From Oscillospiraceae bacterium (lineage in GTDB: Bacteria; Bacillota; Clostridia; Oscillospirales; Oscillospiraceae): DNA of 32,522 nt. How positions within the stretch are numbered: the stretch's first letter is position 1; every line of letters begins with the position of its first letter. The notes under the pieces are model-generated. The model searched no databases. It was not told where the DNA came from and saw nothing but the letters and a program-made list of their open reading frames with translations. Location of the stretch: the NCBI GenBank assembly GCA_902775355.1, contig CACYLY010000054.1, forward strand, positions 1 through 32,522, read 5' to 3'. This document shows positions 8,471-18,987 of this stretch, piece after piece. A program made the position numbers and the translations under genes.

Positions 8471-8551
8471 TTCATTCTTCAGTTTTCAGTATTCATTTAG
8501 AAAATCCTGTCGGGGAAACGGAAGAATGAAGACTTAAAACTGAAAAATGAA
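8471..8551. repeat. Inverted repeat with 27-nt arms
   Basis: Left arm 8471-8497 and right arm 8525-8551 are reverse complements with three mismatches, separated by 27 nt. The arms are built from TTCATT and CAGTTTT blocks. It lies between the tmRNA terminator and the promoter of the 8403 gene. It may be a small palindromic repeat element; no coding content. Confidence 0.55.
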
Positions 8552-8563
8552 TCATACAAAGCG

Positions 8564-8595
8564 AAAATCCTGCCGACTGTCGTCGACAGGATTTT
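8564..8595 (-). terminator. tmRNA terminator
   Basis: Arms 8564-8577 (AAAATCCTGCCGAC) and 8582-8595 pair over 14 positions with one mismatch, loop of 4. On the minus strand the stem ends in TTTT. It lies 7 nt past the tmRNA 3' end. Confidence 0.8.
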
Positions 8596-8601
8596 GGCTG
8601 T

Positions 8602-8952
8602 TGGTGGAGGTGGGGGGAGTTGAACCCCCGTCCGAAAGCGTTTTAACAGGAACTTCTCCGGGCGCAGACGGTTATTTGCATTCCCTCGTCCCGGCGCGAG
8701 CCGTCACGCTTCGGGACTTGGTAGCTTCATGATGCATGGTACGCGCAAAGCTTAGCGTACGCACGTGCACCGCTGATCGACGCTCCGTTCCGGGCCGCGG
8801 TCCTCCCGGAGGGAACGCTCGCTAATTAAGCAGCGAGAAGAACAGTGTTATCGTTGTTCTTTAATTTATAAAAGGTTGCCCATTTTATGGATGCTGGGCG
8901 CATCCGCCCGCTATTCCTGCCTCCACACCCCCGTCGAAACCGTTACACCCCC
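8602..8952 (-). ncRNA. ssrA: Transfer-messenger RNA (tmRNA)
   Basis: The minus-strand RNA begins GGGGGTGTAACGGTTTCGAC and ends with a T-arm (GACGGGGGTTCAACTCCCCC) and ACCTCCACCA. The first seven bases pair with CACCTCC near the 3' end to form the acceptor stem, and the CCA is encoded. The length of 351 nt is normal. It rescues ribosomes stalled on broken messages by acting first as alanyl-tRNA and then as mRNA for a degradation tag. SmpB, its partner, is encoded upstream at 9572-10042 with one gene between. No promoter is evident in the 104 nt before the 5' end, so it may be processed from the smpB transcript. Confidence 0.95.
8826..8861 (-). other. tmRNA tag-peptide reading frame
   Basis: Within the tmRNA the frame reads K-N-N-D-N-T-V-L-L-A-A then TAA. 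The LLAA ending is the usual protease-recognition tail. The resume codon is taken as AAG at 8861-8859, but the exact entry codon is inferred from position only. Confidence 0.75.
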
Positions 8953-9018
8953 GGGTATCGGCAAGCAAAACACCTCGTGTTTTGTTTGCCGATACCCGGG
9001 AACAAAGCTGTTCCCGGG
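8950..9018 (-). other. Two hairpins sharing an arm, abutting the tmRNA 5' end
   Basis: Bases 8950-8973 pair with 8977-9000 (24 bp, one G-T mismatch, loop of 3). Bases 8995-9004 also pair perfectly with 9009-9018. The CCCGGG at 8995-9000 is used by both, so the two folds exclude each other. The large stem includes the first three bases of mature tmRNA (8950-8952). No U-run follows on the minus strand, so it is not a standard terminator. Confidence 0.6.
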
Positions 9019-9024
9019 TAAGGC

Positions 9025-9051
9025 GGGCGACCGCAAGGGTCGCCCCTACAG
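9025..9051. repeat. Variable-arm hairpin repeat (GACC type)
   Basis: GGGCGACC (9025-9032) pairs with GGTCGCCC (9038-9045), followed by CTACA. It matches the repeat family at 25.2-25.45 kb and 29.7-30.0 kb, here with a GCAAG loop. Confidence 0.6.
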
Positions 9052-9056
9052 AACAA

Positions 9057-9575
9057 TCAGCACTTCTCCGGCTCGGGGTAGTCCACGCCGAAGGTCTCCA
9101 CGGTGACGCGCTTCATCACCTGGGGGATCCGGGGCTTGTCGTTCCGGTCGGTGCTCACGTCGCAGATATGGTCCACCGCCTCGACGCCCTCGATCACCTT
9201 GCCGAAGGCCGCGTAGCCGCCGTCCAGATGGGGCGCGTCGTCATGCATGATAAAGAACTGGCTGCCGGCGGAGTTGGGATCCATGGCGCGGGCCATGGAG
9301 AGGACGCCGCGGGTGTGCTTCAGCTCGTTCCGGAAGCCGTTCTGCCGAAACTCGCCCTTGATGCCGTAGCCCGGGCCGCCGATGCCCTTGCCCAAAGGGT
9401 CACCGCCCTGGATCATGAAGTCGGGGATGACCCGGTGGAAGATCAGGCCATCATAGAAGCCCTTCTTCACCAGGGAGATAAAGTTGTTGACGGTGTTGGG
9501 GGCGATCTCGGGATAGAGCTCCGCCTTCATCACGTCGCCGTTTTCCATTTCGATGGTCACGATGGGATTGCTCAT
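9057..9575 (-). CDS. Cyclophilin-type peptidyl-prolyl cis-trans isomerase
   Basis: A 172-residue cytosolic protein with the cyclophilin core: FHRVIPDFMIQGGD near residue 46, then a long GxGGPGYGIKGEF loop, MARAMDPNSAGSQFFI and LDGGYAAFGKVIEG. It catalyses prolyl bond isomerisation and assists folding. There is no signal peptide. The ATG at 9575 overlaps the smpB stop (ATGA), and an AGAGAGGAAA ribosome site lies inside the smpB end, so translation is probably coupled. A longer in-frame reading to 9671 only shadows smpB. It sits between smpB and ssrA. Confidence 0.93.
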   Translation of the reverse strand: MSNPIVTIEMENGDVMKAELYPEIAPNTVNNFISLVKKGFYDGLIFHRVIPDFMIQGGDPLGKGIGGPGYGIKGEFRQNGFRNELKHTRGVLSMARAMDPNSAGSQFFIMHDDAPHLDGGYAAFGKVIEGVEAVDHICDVSTDRNDKPRIPQVMKRVTVETFGVDYPEPEKC

Positions 9576-10042
9576 TCGTATTTCCTCTCTTTCATGATTC
9601 GGTCGATATCGCGCCTGGACTCCCGGTCCGCGTCGCTCTGCCGCTTGTCGTAGAGCTTCTTGCCCTTGCAAAGGCCCAGCTCCAGCTTCACCCGGCTGTC
9701 CTTGAAATACAGGGACAGGGGGATCAGGGCCACCCCGTCCTGCATGACGCGGGCGTTGAGCTTCAGGATCTCCCGCTTGTGCATCAGGAGCCTCCGGGGC
9801 CGCACCGGGTCCTTGTTGAAGATGTTGCCGTGCTCATAGGGGCTCACGTGCATGCCCCGCACGAAAAGCTCCCCGTCCTTCACGGTGCAGAAGGAGTCCT
9901 TCAGGTTCACCTGCCCGGCCCGGATGGACTTGACCTCCGTCCCCGCCAGTTCGATGCCCGCCTCGAAGCGCTCCAGCACGAAGTAGTCGTGAAAGGCCTT
10001 GCGATTGTCTGCGATTTTCTTGACGCCCTGCTGCTTCGGCAC
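9572..10042 (-). CDS. smpB: SsrA-binding protein SmpB
   Basis: A 156-residue protein, the usual SmpB length. It carries the family signatures GIELAGTEVKSIR, the NKDPVRPRRLLMHKREI block and KGKKLYDKR near the C-terminus, then a basic tail. It binds tmRNA and delivers it to stalled ribosomes. The GTG at 10042 is chosen because the family begins with a KKIADNRKAxHDY block, and GGGAGTG lies upstream; a longer frame to 10255 runs into the neighbouring gene. It overlaps the isomerase gene by 4 nt, with ssrA just beyond. Confidence 0.96.
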   Translation of the reverse strand: MPKQQGVKKIADNRKAFHDYFVLERFEAGIELAGTEVKSIRAGQVNLKDSFCTVKDGELFVRGMHVSPYEHGNIFNKDPVRPRRLLMHKREILKLNARVMQDGVALIPLSLYFKDSRVKLELGLCKGKKLYDKRQSDADRESRRDIDRIMKERKYE

Positions 10043-10068
10043 GCGCTTCACTCCCTTTCTGCCGGATG

Positions 10069-10097
10069 AGTATACCACAGCCCTGTGGAAAAGAAAA
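10069..10097 (-). promoter_or_regulatory. Sigma-A promoter, extended -10, for smpB
   Basis: TATACT (10074-10069) is preceded by TGG (extended -10). A weak -35 TTTTCT (10097-10092) lies 17 nt away. A short palindrome CCACAG-GG-CTGTGG overlaps the spacer. Confidence 0.45.
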
Positions 10098-10119
10098 GGA
10101 CAATTTGTAAACCTTCGGC

Positions 10120-12693
10120 TCAGCCCTGGTCTTGGGGCTCGTCTTCGATCTGCACCGCCGAGGGCTCCTGGGCCCCCGCCTGCACGGGCAGGGGGATCTC
10201 CACCGTCTCCGTCTCGTAGAAGAGATTCAGCTGGCTGGTCCACTCCCTCTGCCACAGGCGGAAGCTGCAGTACAGGGAGGCCGTGCCCGGGGGCAGCTGG
10301 TCGCAGGGGATGCTCAGGGTGTAGTAGTAGGAGCCGCCCCGCTGCTGCCAGACGCCGGTGGTCTCCGGCAGGAAATAGACCCGCGCCATCCTGTCCCCCA
10401 CCGGGATGCGCAGATTGGTGTCCGTCTGCAGATCGAGCATGTCAAAGTAGGGGGAATCGTTGTCCACCCGGAAGATCAGCACCAGGTCCTTGGGCTTCTC
10501 CGTGGCGTCCAGCCGGTACACGCCGGCCAGCAGGGTCATCCGGATGCCGGAGGGATCGTCCAGCACCAGGCGCTGCTCCAGGTCCACGGGGCTGTACCAG
10601 CGGCTGTCGGTATAATAGCGCAGAGACTGCAGCGGCGGAAGGCTGGGTACCGGGTCGGTCCTGGCCGGCAGAGGGTAAAAGCGGTTCTGGAACATCTCCT
10701 CCTGGCGCTGCTGGCTCTGCCGGCTCAGCTCCACCGGGATCAGTTCCGAGCCGTAGTCCTCGCCGCAGCAGTCCCGGGCCACGATCTGCATATAGTACTC
10801 ATAGCCGTCGTCCTCCAGGGGGCGCAGCTCCGCGCGCCAGCCCTTGCCTGTGTCGTAGGCGGCAAAGCTGTCGCTGACCTGGGTGGGCCACTGGCTCACG
10901 GGCAGGAGCCTGCCCTCCCCGTCCCGGGTCTCCCGGGTCTCGAACACCGGGAAATACACGCAGGGATAGTCCCGCAGATCCACCTCTTCCCTGCCCTCGC
11001 CCTTCCGGGAGGGGTCCGTCTGCCGCGGGATGGCGGCGGCCAGGGCGCTGCTGTCCCCCGGACGGGGAAGGGAGACCAGGAACCACACGTTCTTCAGCCG
11101 GAAGGCGCCCTCGCCCAGCTGATTGTTGTGCAGGGCGGCGGCCACGTGGAAGTCGTGGCTGCCGGTTTCGGAATAGTCGAAGTAAAGCGGGGTGAAGCTC
11201 TCCCCCACGCTGTCGAACACGCGGACCGTGTAGCCGCCGGAAAGGGCGTGGAGCCGGTTTTCCTCGTCCAGGCTCAGGTCTCTGTACAGTCCGCAGAGGG
11301 TGTATCTGCCCTCGCCGAGCTTCCGCAGCAGATAGCAGCAGCCGTCCAGATATGCCGCGGCCTGCTCCTCGCTGAGCTGGATATAATAGTCCCCGGTCTC
11401 TTCCTCCTGCTGCAGAGGCGGCAGGCCGGAGGCGCTCCAGCCGGGGCTTCCTCCGGCGGTCAGCTGCCCGGCGAACTGCGTGAGGAAGCGCGTGTACTCG
11501 TTCGCAAAGCCGAGACCGGCATAGAGCCCGCCCCAGGCGGACAGATAATCCGCCTTGTTCTCAAAGGGGAAATAGAGGGCGAGGCCGTGGGCCCGGTCCT
11601 GAAGCGACCAGTCGTAGCACACCATCTCGTCCACCGCCAGGCGCAGGGCCGCCGCCTCCTCCGGGTACTGCTCCTTCATCTGATCCGCCAGGTCGCCCAG
11701 GTCGATCAGATCGTAATCGGAGGCGGTGGTAAAGCCGCCGAAGGGCAGGGTCCCTCTTCTCATCCGAGCGATCTGCGCGTAGTCGCCCCGGGCAAGCTGT
11801 GCGCTCACCATGGAAAAGAGCCCGTTCAGCGCCCTCCCCAGGGCCTCCGCCTTGCTCAGATCCAGGCAGGACAGGGTCAGCCGGTTCAGAAAGGAATCGC
11901 CGGCGAACTGCTTCTCGCAGCTGGCCGCGTAGCTGTCCACGATCACGTTGCCGGCCTGCCAGCCGTTCAGCGGGCCGCTCTCCAGCTGGGCCAGGAAGCC
12001 GTAATCCCAGCCGCCGCCGGGAACGACCTCCTCGGAGGCGATCATGTACTCGGCGTAATCGCGCAGGCACCAGGCCAGCTCCGCCGAGGCCATCATGCAG
12101 GCGTCAAAGCCCACGAAGCTCAGCTTGTTGTCTTTGCCGAAGGGGCTGGCCTCCAGAGCCTGCACCAGCTCCGGCAGGGTCAGGCTGTCCCCGTAAAGCT
12201 CGTCCGGCCCGAGGCCGCACATGGGCCCGCCGCCGTGATCCCAGAGGATCAGGCCGTAGCTTTTGGCCGGGTAGTTGGCCGTGCAGAAGTCCAGAAAGGC
12301 GCACAGGGTCTCCGCCGCGCCCATGCTGGCCGAGGAAGAGGAGGAGACCCGGTTCAGGCCCCGCTTCGAGAGTTGATAGATCTCCAGTCTGTCCGCGGAA
12401 ATGCCGGTGCTGCGGTTCCAGGACCGGGCCCCGCCGGTCATCACCAGCAGATTTTTGCTCTCGAAATCGCAGCCGGAGTTCACCATCTCCAGGATCTCCG
12501 CGGAGGCGGCGCCGTCCTCGGATTCCAGATCCGAGCCTATCACATATACCATGACGGTAGCGTCCGCCAAGCCGTCCCGCTCTCCGGCGCCGACCGGCGG
12601 CCGCCCGTCAGCGTCCGAGCCGCTGCCGCAGGCGGACAGCAGGCCCAGGCAGAGCAGCAGCGCCAGCGCCGCGCACAGGAAGCGCTTTCCCAT
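10120..12693 (-). CDS. Clostripain-family (C11) cysteine peptidase lipoprotein
   Basis: An 857-residue exported protein. The signal peptide ends in a lipobox LLSAC (Cys22). The peptidase core follows: LILWDHGGG with catalytic His153 and [13 protein letters not shown] with catalytic Cys199, the clostripain pair. Clostripain-like enzymes cut after basic residues and are often self-processed. The remaining 600 residues, from about 250, have no motif I recognise; they include acidic and Tyr-rich beta-like stretches and may form accessory domains. The protein would be anchored to the outer face of the membrane. AAGGGGG precedes the ATG. It is alone between hppA and smpB, with its own promoter. Target proteins are unknown. 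Confidence 0.88.
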   Translation of the reverse strand: MGKRFLCAALALLLCLGLLSACGSGSDADGRPPVGAGERDGLADATVMVYVIGSDLESEDGAASAEILEMVNSGCDFESKNLLVMTGGARSWNRSTGISADRLEIYQLSKRGLNRVSSSSSASMGAAETLCAFLDFCTANYPAKSYGLILWDHGGGPMCGLGPDELYGDSLTLPELVQALEASPFGKDNKLSFVGFDACMMASAELAWCLRDYAEYMIASEEVVPGGGWDYGFLAQLESGPLNGWQAGNVIVDSYAASCEKQFAGDSFLNRLTLSCLDLSKAEALGRALNGLFSMVSAQLARGDYAQIARMRRGTLPFGGFTTASDYDLIDLGDLADQMKEQYPEEAAALRLAVDEMVCYDWSLQDRAHGLALYFPFENKADYLSAWGGLYAGLGFANEYTRFLTQFAGQLTAGGSPGWSASGLPPLQQEEETGDYYIQLSEEQAAAYLDGCCYLLRKLGEGRYTLCGLYRDLSLDEENRLHALSGGYTVRVFDSVGESFTPLYFDYSETGSHDFHVAAALHNNQLGEGAFRLKNVWFLVSLPRPGDSSALAAAIPRQTDPSRKGEGREEVDLRDYPCVYFPVFETRETRDGEGRLLPVSQWPTQVSDSFAAYDTGKGWRAELRPLEDDGYEYYMQIVARDCCGEDYGSELIPVELSRQSQQRQEEMFQNRFYPLPARTDPVPSLPPLQSLRYYTDSRWYSPVDLEQRLVLDDPSGIRMTLLAGVYRLDATEKPKDLVLIFRVDNDSPYFDMLDLQTDTNLRIPVGDRMARVYFLPETTGVWQQRGGSYYYTLSIPCDQLPPGTASLYCSFRLWQREWTSQLNLFYETETVEIPLPVQAGAQEPSAVQIEDEPQDQG

Positions 12694-12738
12694 TTCGATT
12701 CCCCCTTCCGTCGGATCAGGATCATCATCCGATCATAT

Positions 12739-12768
12739 ATCATAGCACGTTTTTACGGACTTTGACAA
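12739..12768 (-). promoter_or_regulatory. Sigma-A promoter for the clostripain-like gene
   Basis: TTGTCA (12768-12763), 18-nt spacer, TATGAT (12744-12739) with TGC before it (extended -10). It lies about 45 nt upstream of the ATG and just beyond the hppA terminator. Confidence 0.55.
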
Positions 12769-12788
12769 GTTTTTCCGCTTTTTGCGCA

Positions 12789-12824
12789 AAAGAAATCCCC
12801 CTTCGACGGAAGGGGGATTTCTTT
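12789..12824 (-). terminator. hppA terminator
   Basis: Perfect 16-bp stem between 12789-12804 and 12809-12824, loop GACG. On the minus strand the stem ends CTTT and continues TTGCGC. It is 15 nt past the hppA stop. Confidence 0.88.
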
Positions 12825-12838
12825 CGCGCGATCGCGGC

Positions 12839-14845
<2,007 letters not shown>

Positions 14846-14902
14846 TGATCTGCACGCTCCTCTCTTGATTCCGCGGCTTGGGAATCTTGCATTTCTTTGT
14901 AT

Positions 14903-14931
14903 ATTTTACACGACCGGCCTTCATTTCTCAA
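14903..14931 (-). promoter_or_regulatory. Sigma-A promoter for hppA
   Basis: TTGAGA (14931-14926), 17-nt spacer, TAAAAT (14908-14903) with TG one base before it. The leader to the ATG at 14845 is about 50 nt. Confidence 0.6.
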
Positions 14932-15142
14932 GCTTTTCTTGGGCCTCTTCTGGACATTATGCCCAATTTTATGCAATGCTACAAAATATCAAAGCAGTTG
15001 ATGCAAACGAAAGGCAAAGTGCACAAAAGTTTTCCAGCTTTTGCCAGCCCTGTTTTTCTCTCCCCCCTCGCTCTCTCCTCCAAACAGGAAACCCCTGCCC
15101 GGTGCGGGCAGGGGGGCAATGTGCAGACAAACCTAAAAAATT

Positions 15143-15237
15143 GTCATCTTGAGCGGAGGCGAAGCCGGAGTCGAAAGATCTAAAGTCTTGAAAACACGGG
15201 CTTTTTAGATCCTTCGACTTCGCTGCGCTTCGCTCAG
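15143..15237. repeat. GTCATCTTGAGCG repeat within an inverted repeat
   Basis: GTCATCTTGAGCG...GAGTCGAA.GATCT at 15143-15181 recurs at 29531-29570. Here it is followed by an inverted copy (15201-15237), so TTGAGCG...GATCTAAAG pairs imperfectly with CTTTTTAGATCC...CGCTCAG. It may act as a weak terminator after the 15270 gene, and is probably a dispersed intergenic repeat. Confidence 0.6.
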
Positions 15238-15269
15238 GCAATCAGGGACGGTCGGGGACGGCTTTCGTT

Positions 15270-16949
15270 TCAGTCCAGGGGATAGAACATCCCGACCAGC
15301 TCGTCCCGCCAGTCGTCATCATAGGTGCTCAGGGTCAGGGTGACGATATAGCAGCCGGAAGGAATGATGATCTGATAGCAGTACCATTCCTGCACGGGCG
15401 TGGAGCAGCAGAAGCTGATCCCCGGATATTCCTGCCCGACGAAGGAAACCTGACAGGGCTCGATCCGGGCATTTTTCAGCCCGAGCTCCTCCACCAGGTC
15501 CCAAAGTCCCGGGATGCTTTTATCCCGGTATTCCTCCGCCGTCTCGGCTGGGATCCCGGCGATCCCAATGTCGTCCACCGCAATATTCAGTCCCGCGGTG
15601 CCGTCCCTCCGCTGGGCCGTGAGATCCAGGAAGGACAGACGGCTCTCCGCGCTCTGCTCCGGCGTCTCCTGGCTGATCATGAACCATTCGTCGTCCAGGA
15701 CGATGCCAAAGCCAAGCGTCTGGTTTACATAACGCTTTCCCTCTTCTGTGGTGGTCAGCTCGCTCTGGGGCCATGTTATCTGCTCGAAGCGGCTCAGCAG
15801 CTCGTCGGTGTCGTCCTTTCCCAGGCCATTGATGTTGATAACGAGGAGGCGTCCGTCCTCCTCCGTGGCCAGCAGCGTGTAATACTGGTCGATCCCGCCG
15901 TTGGCATGGAGCCGGATCATCTCAAAGGCCCTGCCGCCCAGCTCGATCGGACTGCGCTCCATGGACAGCAGGCTCATGCCGCCGCTGCTGAAGGTCTCCC
16001 GCAGCGATTGCTCGCTCCCGTCCATATAGGCCGCCAAATCCTTTTCCTCGGGGCCGTCGCCGGGCTTCACCGGCAGCTTCAGCAGCAGAAAGTACGCCGT
16101 GGTATAGTCCTTCTGGATCATCAGATCGCCATAGGGCAGGCCCTGATCCAGCAGCTCCTCCGGTGTGAGGGCGGCAAGAGAGGCGTCCCCGTACAGGGTC
16201 TCGCTGAGCGTTTCCCGGTCCGCCGTATTCCAGCCCTCCAGCCGGAAGCGGATGCCCAGGCCCGCCGGACTGTACCAGCCGTCCTTCACCTTCCCCTGCA
16301 GAGGAGAGCCCGGCTCCTCCGGCTCTTCCATGCCGGCAAAGAGGTCCATAGCCATCCAGTAATAGCGCCCGTTGCTCTTGATGATGGTCAGTCCGTCGGT
16401 GTTCCCCCGGGTGCAGCCGTCCTGTTTTGTCCTCCCGTCGGCAAAATATACCGTATACTCGGGAAAGAGATATTCCTCATATCCCGCGGTTTCCTCATGG
16501 ACCCGGCGGTAGTTTTCCTCCCCGTACTGGAAAACAAAGTAGTCCTTCTGGCTCTCGAACCAGCTCAGGGTCTGCTGTCCGATCTCCTCCGTAAATCCGC
16601 CGTCGTACATGTCTGTGATCCTGTACCGGAGCCCGACGCCCTTCACGGTGTCAAAAAAGCGCTCGTTCAGCAGCTCCGCGATGGCCTCCGGATCATAATG
16701 CTCCAGCAGCTCCAGTCCGTTTTCCGCATCGCAGACCGTCAGACAGGCCATCAGCATCTCCATGGACATGCAGTTGACCTGGTCCGCGGTGAACAGCTCC
16801 TCTCTGCCCAGAACGGCAACGAGTTGTTTCACGGTCGTGGCTCCCCGTTTTGCCTGATCCACAGAGGAGGCCTCCGCCAGAGCGGCGGGCAGGCCAAAGC
16901 TCCCCAGCAGCAGAAGCAGCGTCAGGATCCAGGCGGTCAAGCGTTTCAT
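15270..16949 (-). CDS. Secreted protein of the envelope cluster, two shared modules
   Basis: A 559-residue protein with a Sec signal peptide (about 1-25, ending PAALA). The middle part (from about residue 225, GLGIRFRLEGW, through PEELLDQGLPYGDL to AAYMDG...GGMSLLS) is paralogous to the middle of the 17024-18952 protein. The C-terminal 170 residues (from NQTLGFGIVLDDEW, with FLDLTAQRRDG and YRDKSIPGLWDLVEELGLKNA to the end) match almost the whole mature 20472-21107 lipoprotein. No catalytic motif was seen. The ATG at 16949 is chosen for AAAGGAG upstream. It is the last gene of the cluster, 74 nt after its neighbour. Function unknown; possibly an envelope binding or stress protein. Confidence 0.75.
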   Translation of the reverse strand: MKRLTAWILTLLLLLGSFGLPAALAEASSVDQAKRGATTVKQLVAVLGREELFTADQVNCMSMEMLMACLTVCDAENGLELLEHYDPEAIAELLNERFFDTVKGVGLRYRITDMYDGGFTEEIGQQTLSWFESQKDYFVFQYGEENYRRVHEETAGYEEYLFPEYTVYFADGRTKQDGCTRGNTDGLTIIKSNGRYYWMAMDLFAGMEEPEEPGSPLQGKVKDGWYSPAGLGIRFRLEGWNTADRETLSETLYGDASLAALTPEELLDQGLPYGDLMIQKDYTTAYFLLLKLPVKPGDGPEEKDLAAYMDGSEQSLRETFSSGGMSLLSMERSPIELGGRAFEMIRLHANGGIDQYYTLLATEEDGRLLVININGLGKDDTDELLSRFEQITWPQSELTTTEEGKRYVNQTLGFGIVLDDEWFMISQETPEQSAESRLSFLDLTAQRRDGTAGLNIAVDDIGIAGIPAETAEEYRDKSIPGLWDLVEELGLKNARIEPCQVSFVGQEYPGISFCCSTPVQEWYCYQIIIPSGCYIVTLTLSTYDDDWRDELVGMFYPLD

Positions 16950-17023
16950 AGGCACTCCTTTCTTTCTTGGACAAGTCGCGGACGCGGGCTAGGTCCTTCT
17001 TTCTTCTGCGGCAGCCCGCCCGC

Positions 17024-18952
17024 TCAACCGTCTTGCACTTCCATCACATCGCAGTATCCCGGAACATAATGCGCTTGGGTCAGCCAGCGGGCCACGCAGG
17101 TGTAATACAGCTCGTCAAAGGGGATCTTTTCCCCGTTGAAGTTTACCGAGGCCGGACGCTCATCGCTTGCCTTATCCAAATTGTCCCATCCCATCCCCAG
17201 GTCAAACAGCATTTCCCCCCTGGGATCCGTCAGGACATAATAGACCGTCGGATAGATCCGCCCGGCGTAGTTTGCCAGATCCTGCACCGGGGGCAGCTCC
17301 TCCGGATCCAGCTTCGCAAGCAGCGCCAGGAAGTCCTCGTTCTCGACAAGCTCCGTGCCGGGGATCGCCTTATGATGCGCGGTCTTATCCTCCATCAGCT
17401 CCTCCAGGGACAAAGGCCGATTGCGTAAGATGAGCCCGTCATCGTAATGGATCGTAAGCGTGCAGTCCTCCAGACGCGCCTGGCCGAGGATGGGGTAAGT
17501 CTCCGGCTTGAAGCTGCTCAGCACCGCTTCCGTCTCATCCCCGTCCCTGCAGTCGATCATGACAGTCAGGAACACGCCGCCCTTCTCCGTCGCCAGGACG
17601 GTGTAGACCGCCTCCTCGGAGTCAACGATACGGTAGCCCTCAAAGCTCAGTCCGCAGAGTTCCCTCTGAAAGCGCTCGTCGGAGAGGACGGAGAGACCAA
17701 TGCTCGCATAGTCCCTCGGAAGGTTTCTGGCGTCGGCGTCCATGTACTCCGCAGGGGTGTTGACCCTCGCCCCGTCGCTGGTGGTGATCGGGGGCTTTTC
17801 CAGCATCAGATGCACAAAGGTCCCGCCCCGTTTCATCGACAGTTCCGCATAGGGGATGTGCGCCGCCAGCAGCTCCTCCATGGAGTAGGAGGCGTATTGG
17901 GGGATTCCGAAGGAGTTGAGACCGATCTCGTCCCGACTCGCCAGCTCCCAGCCCTCCACGGAGATCCGCAGGCCGAAAAACGGCTGGCGGAATTCCCCGT
18001 CTTCGATCACGCCCGGCTCCGGCAGACCGGAGTCCGCTTCCGCCGTGCCGGTGCTCTGCTCGCGCAGCGCCTCCGGCATCGGCGCCGTTTCGGCAAGCGC
18101 AAAGTCAAAGCGGTATTCCATCTCCAGCACCGGGCCGTCCCCGGCCTCCGCCGCCTCGGGGAAAAGAACGGGGATCAGCTCGCTGAAATCATAGCGCAGG
18201 CAGCGGGGGCGAAAGCCCTCCTTCTCCACGGAAAAAGCAAGCTTCACCCGCAGTCCCTCGGGAAAGTCCTCCAAGCCCTTCTGCTCCAGCACATAGAGCA
18301 GGCACTGGGTCAGGAGCGGGTGCTCCTGCAGGATCCAATCCAGCGGCAGCGTGCAGCGGAGGCAGAGCAGCTCCGGCTCGTCCTCCGCCTCCTCCAGGCG
18401 GAAATCCTCCGCGCATGCGGGCAGCAGCCTCTCCACGCCGATAAACTGGTCCCGGGACCTGTGCAGATCCTCCTGATCTCTCCGGGACAAGACCGAGGTC
18501 TCCACCGGGGAGTCGTCGTGCTTCAGGGTGCAGACATACTTGTCGTTCTCCCAGGCGTAGTAGTACCAGTGGCCCTCCTCGAGCTCCCGCTCCGTCTCCC
18601 GATCCCAGAGCCTGCGGGAGATGACGAAGCTAAAGCTGTCGTCAGCGCCGCAGTTCTGGTCGATGCGCTCCTCCATCCAGCACAGCTCCGGCTCCTCGAG
18701 GCAGAGGAAATGGGTGCCGAAGGAGCAGTTCTGCTCCAGCCAGGGCCCCAGCTGCTCCCGCGCCTGTTCCAGGCCGATCTCCCCGGCAGGAGCGGGCTCC
18801 TCCGGGGGCTCCCGTGTCGGTTCCTGCCTTGGCTCCTCCGAGAGCGCAGGGGCCGGCGCGGTCGTCGGCGCAGTCGTCTCCGTTTCTCCGCAGCCCGCCA
18901 GCAGACCCGAGAGGAGCAGCAGGGCCAGGATCAGGGCAAGCGTTCTCTTCAT
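17024..18952 (-). CDS. Lipoprotein, paralogue of the 15270 gene product
   Basis: A 642-residue exported protein. The signal peptide ends LLAGC (lipobox, Cys21), followed by a Thr/Ala/Pro/Glu-rich linker to about residue 60. The first half is acidic with no known motif. From about residue 325, FFGLRISVEGWELASRDE, YSMEELLAAHIPYAELSM and PAEYMDADARNLPRDYASIGLSVLS align with the middle of the 15270-16949 protein. AAGGAG lies 8 nt before the ATG at 18952. It begins 35 nt after the deacetylase gene, so it is probably in the same transcript. Function unknown. Confidence 0.75.
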   Translation of the reverse strand: MKRTLALILALLLLSGLLAGCGETETTAPTTAPAPALSEEPRQEPTREPPEEPAPAGEIGLEQAREQLGPWLEQNCSFGTHFLCLEEPELCWMEERIDQNCGADDSFSFVISRRLWDRETERELEEGHWYYYAWENDKYVCTLKHDDSPVETSVLSRRDQEDLHRSRDQFIGVERLLPACAEDFRLEEAEDEPELLCLRCTLPLDWILQEHPLLTQCLLYVLEQKGLEDFPEGLRVKLAFSVEKEGFRPRCLRYDFSELIPVLFPEAAEAGDGPVLEMEYRFDFALAETAPMPEALREQSTGTAEADSGLPEPGVIEDGEFRQPFFGLRISVEGWELASRDEIGLNSFGIPQYASYSMEELLAAHIPYAELSMKRGGTFVHLMLEKPPITTSDGARVNTPAEYMDADARNLPRDYASIGLSVLSDERFQRELCGLSFEGYRIVDSEEAVYTVLATEKGGVFLTVMIDCRDGDETEAVLSSFKPETYPILGQARLEDCTLTIHYDDGLILRNRPLSLEELMEDKTAHHKAIPGTELVENEDFLALLAKLDPEELPPVQDLANYAGRIYPTVYYVLTDPRGEMLFDLGMGWDNLDKASDERPASVNFNGEKIPFDELYYTCVARWLTQAHYVPGYCDVMEVQDG

Positions 18953-18987
18953 AGCTTTCTCCTTGTCTGCCTGTGGATCCTGTTGTC

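Larger units (their letters stand above)
14846..15269. other. Intergenic region upstream of hppA
   Basis: This 424-nt stretch holds the hppA promoter (14903-14931), a GC-rich hairpin (15092-15101 with 15105-15114, loop of 3), and a larger imperfect inverted repeat at 15149-15237. No reading frame here has a convincing start or family match. Confidence 0.6.

Noticed and set aside
8950-9000. Simple terminator of the isomerase gene
   Set aside because: The stem is not followed by a U-run on the minus strand and includes the tmRNA 5' end.
10132-12765. An 877-codon plus-strand frame opposite the clostripain-like gene
   Set aside because: Shadow frame; the minus strand has signal peptide, lipobox and catalytic motifs.
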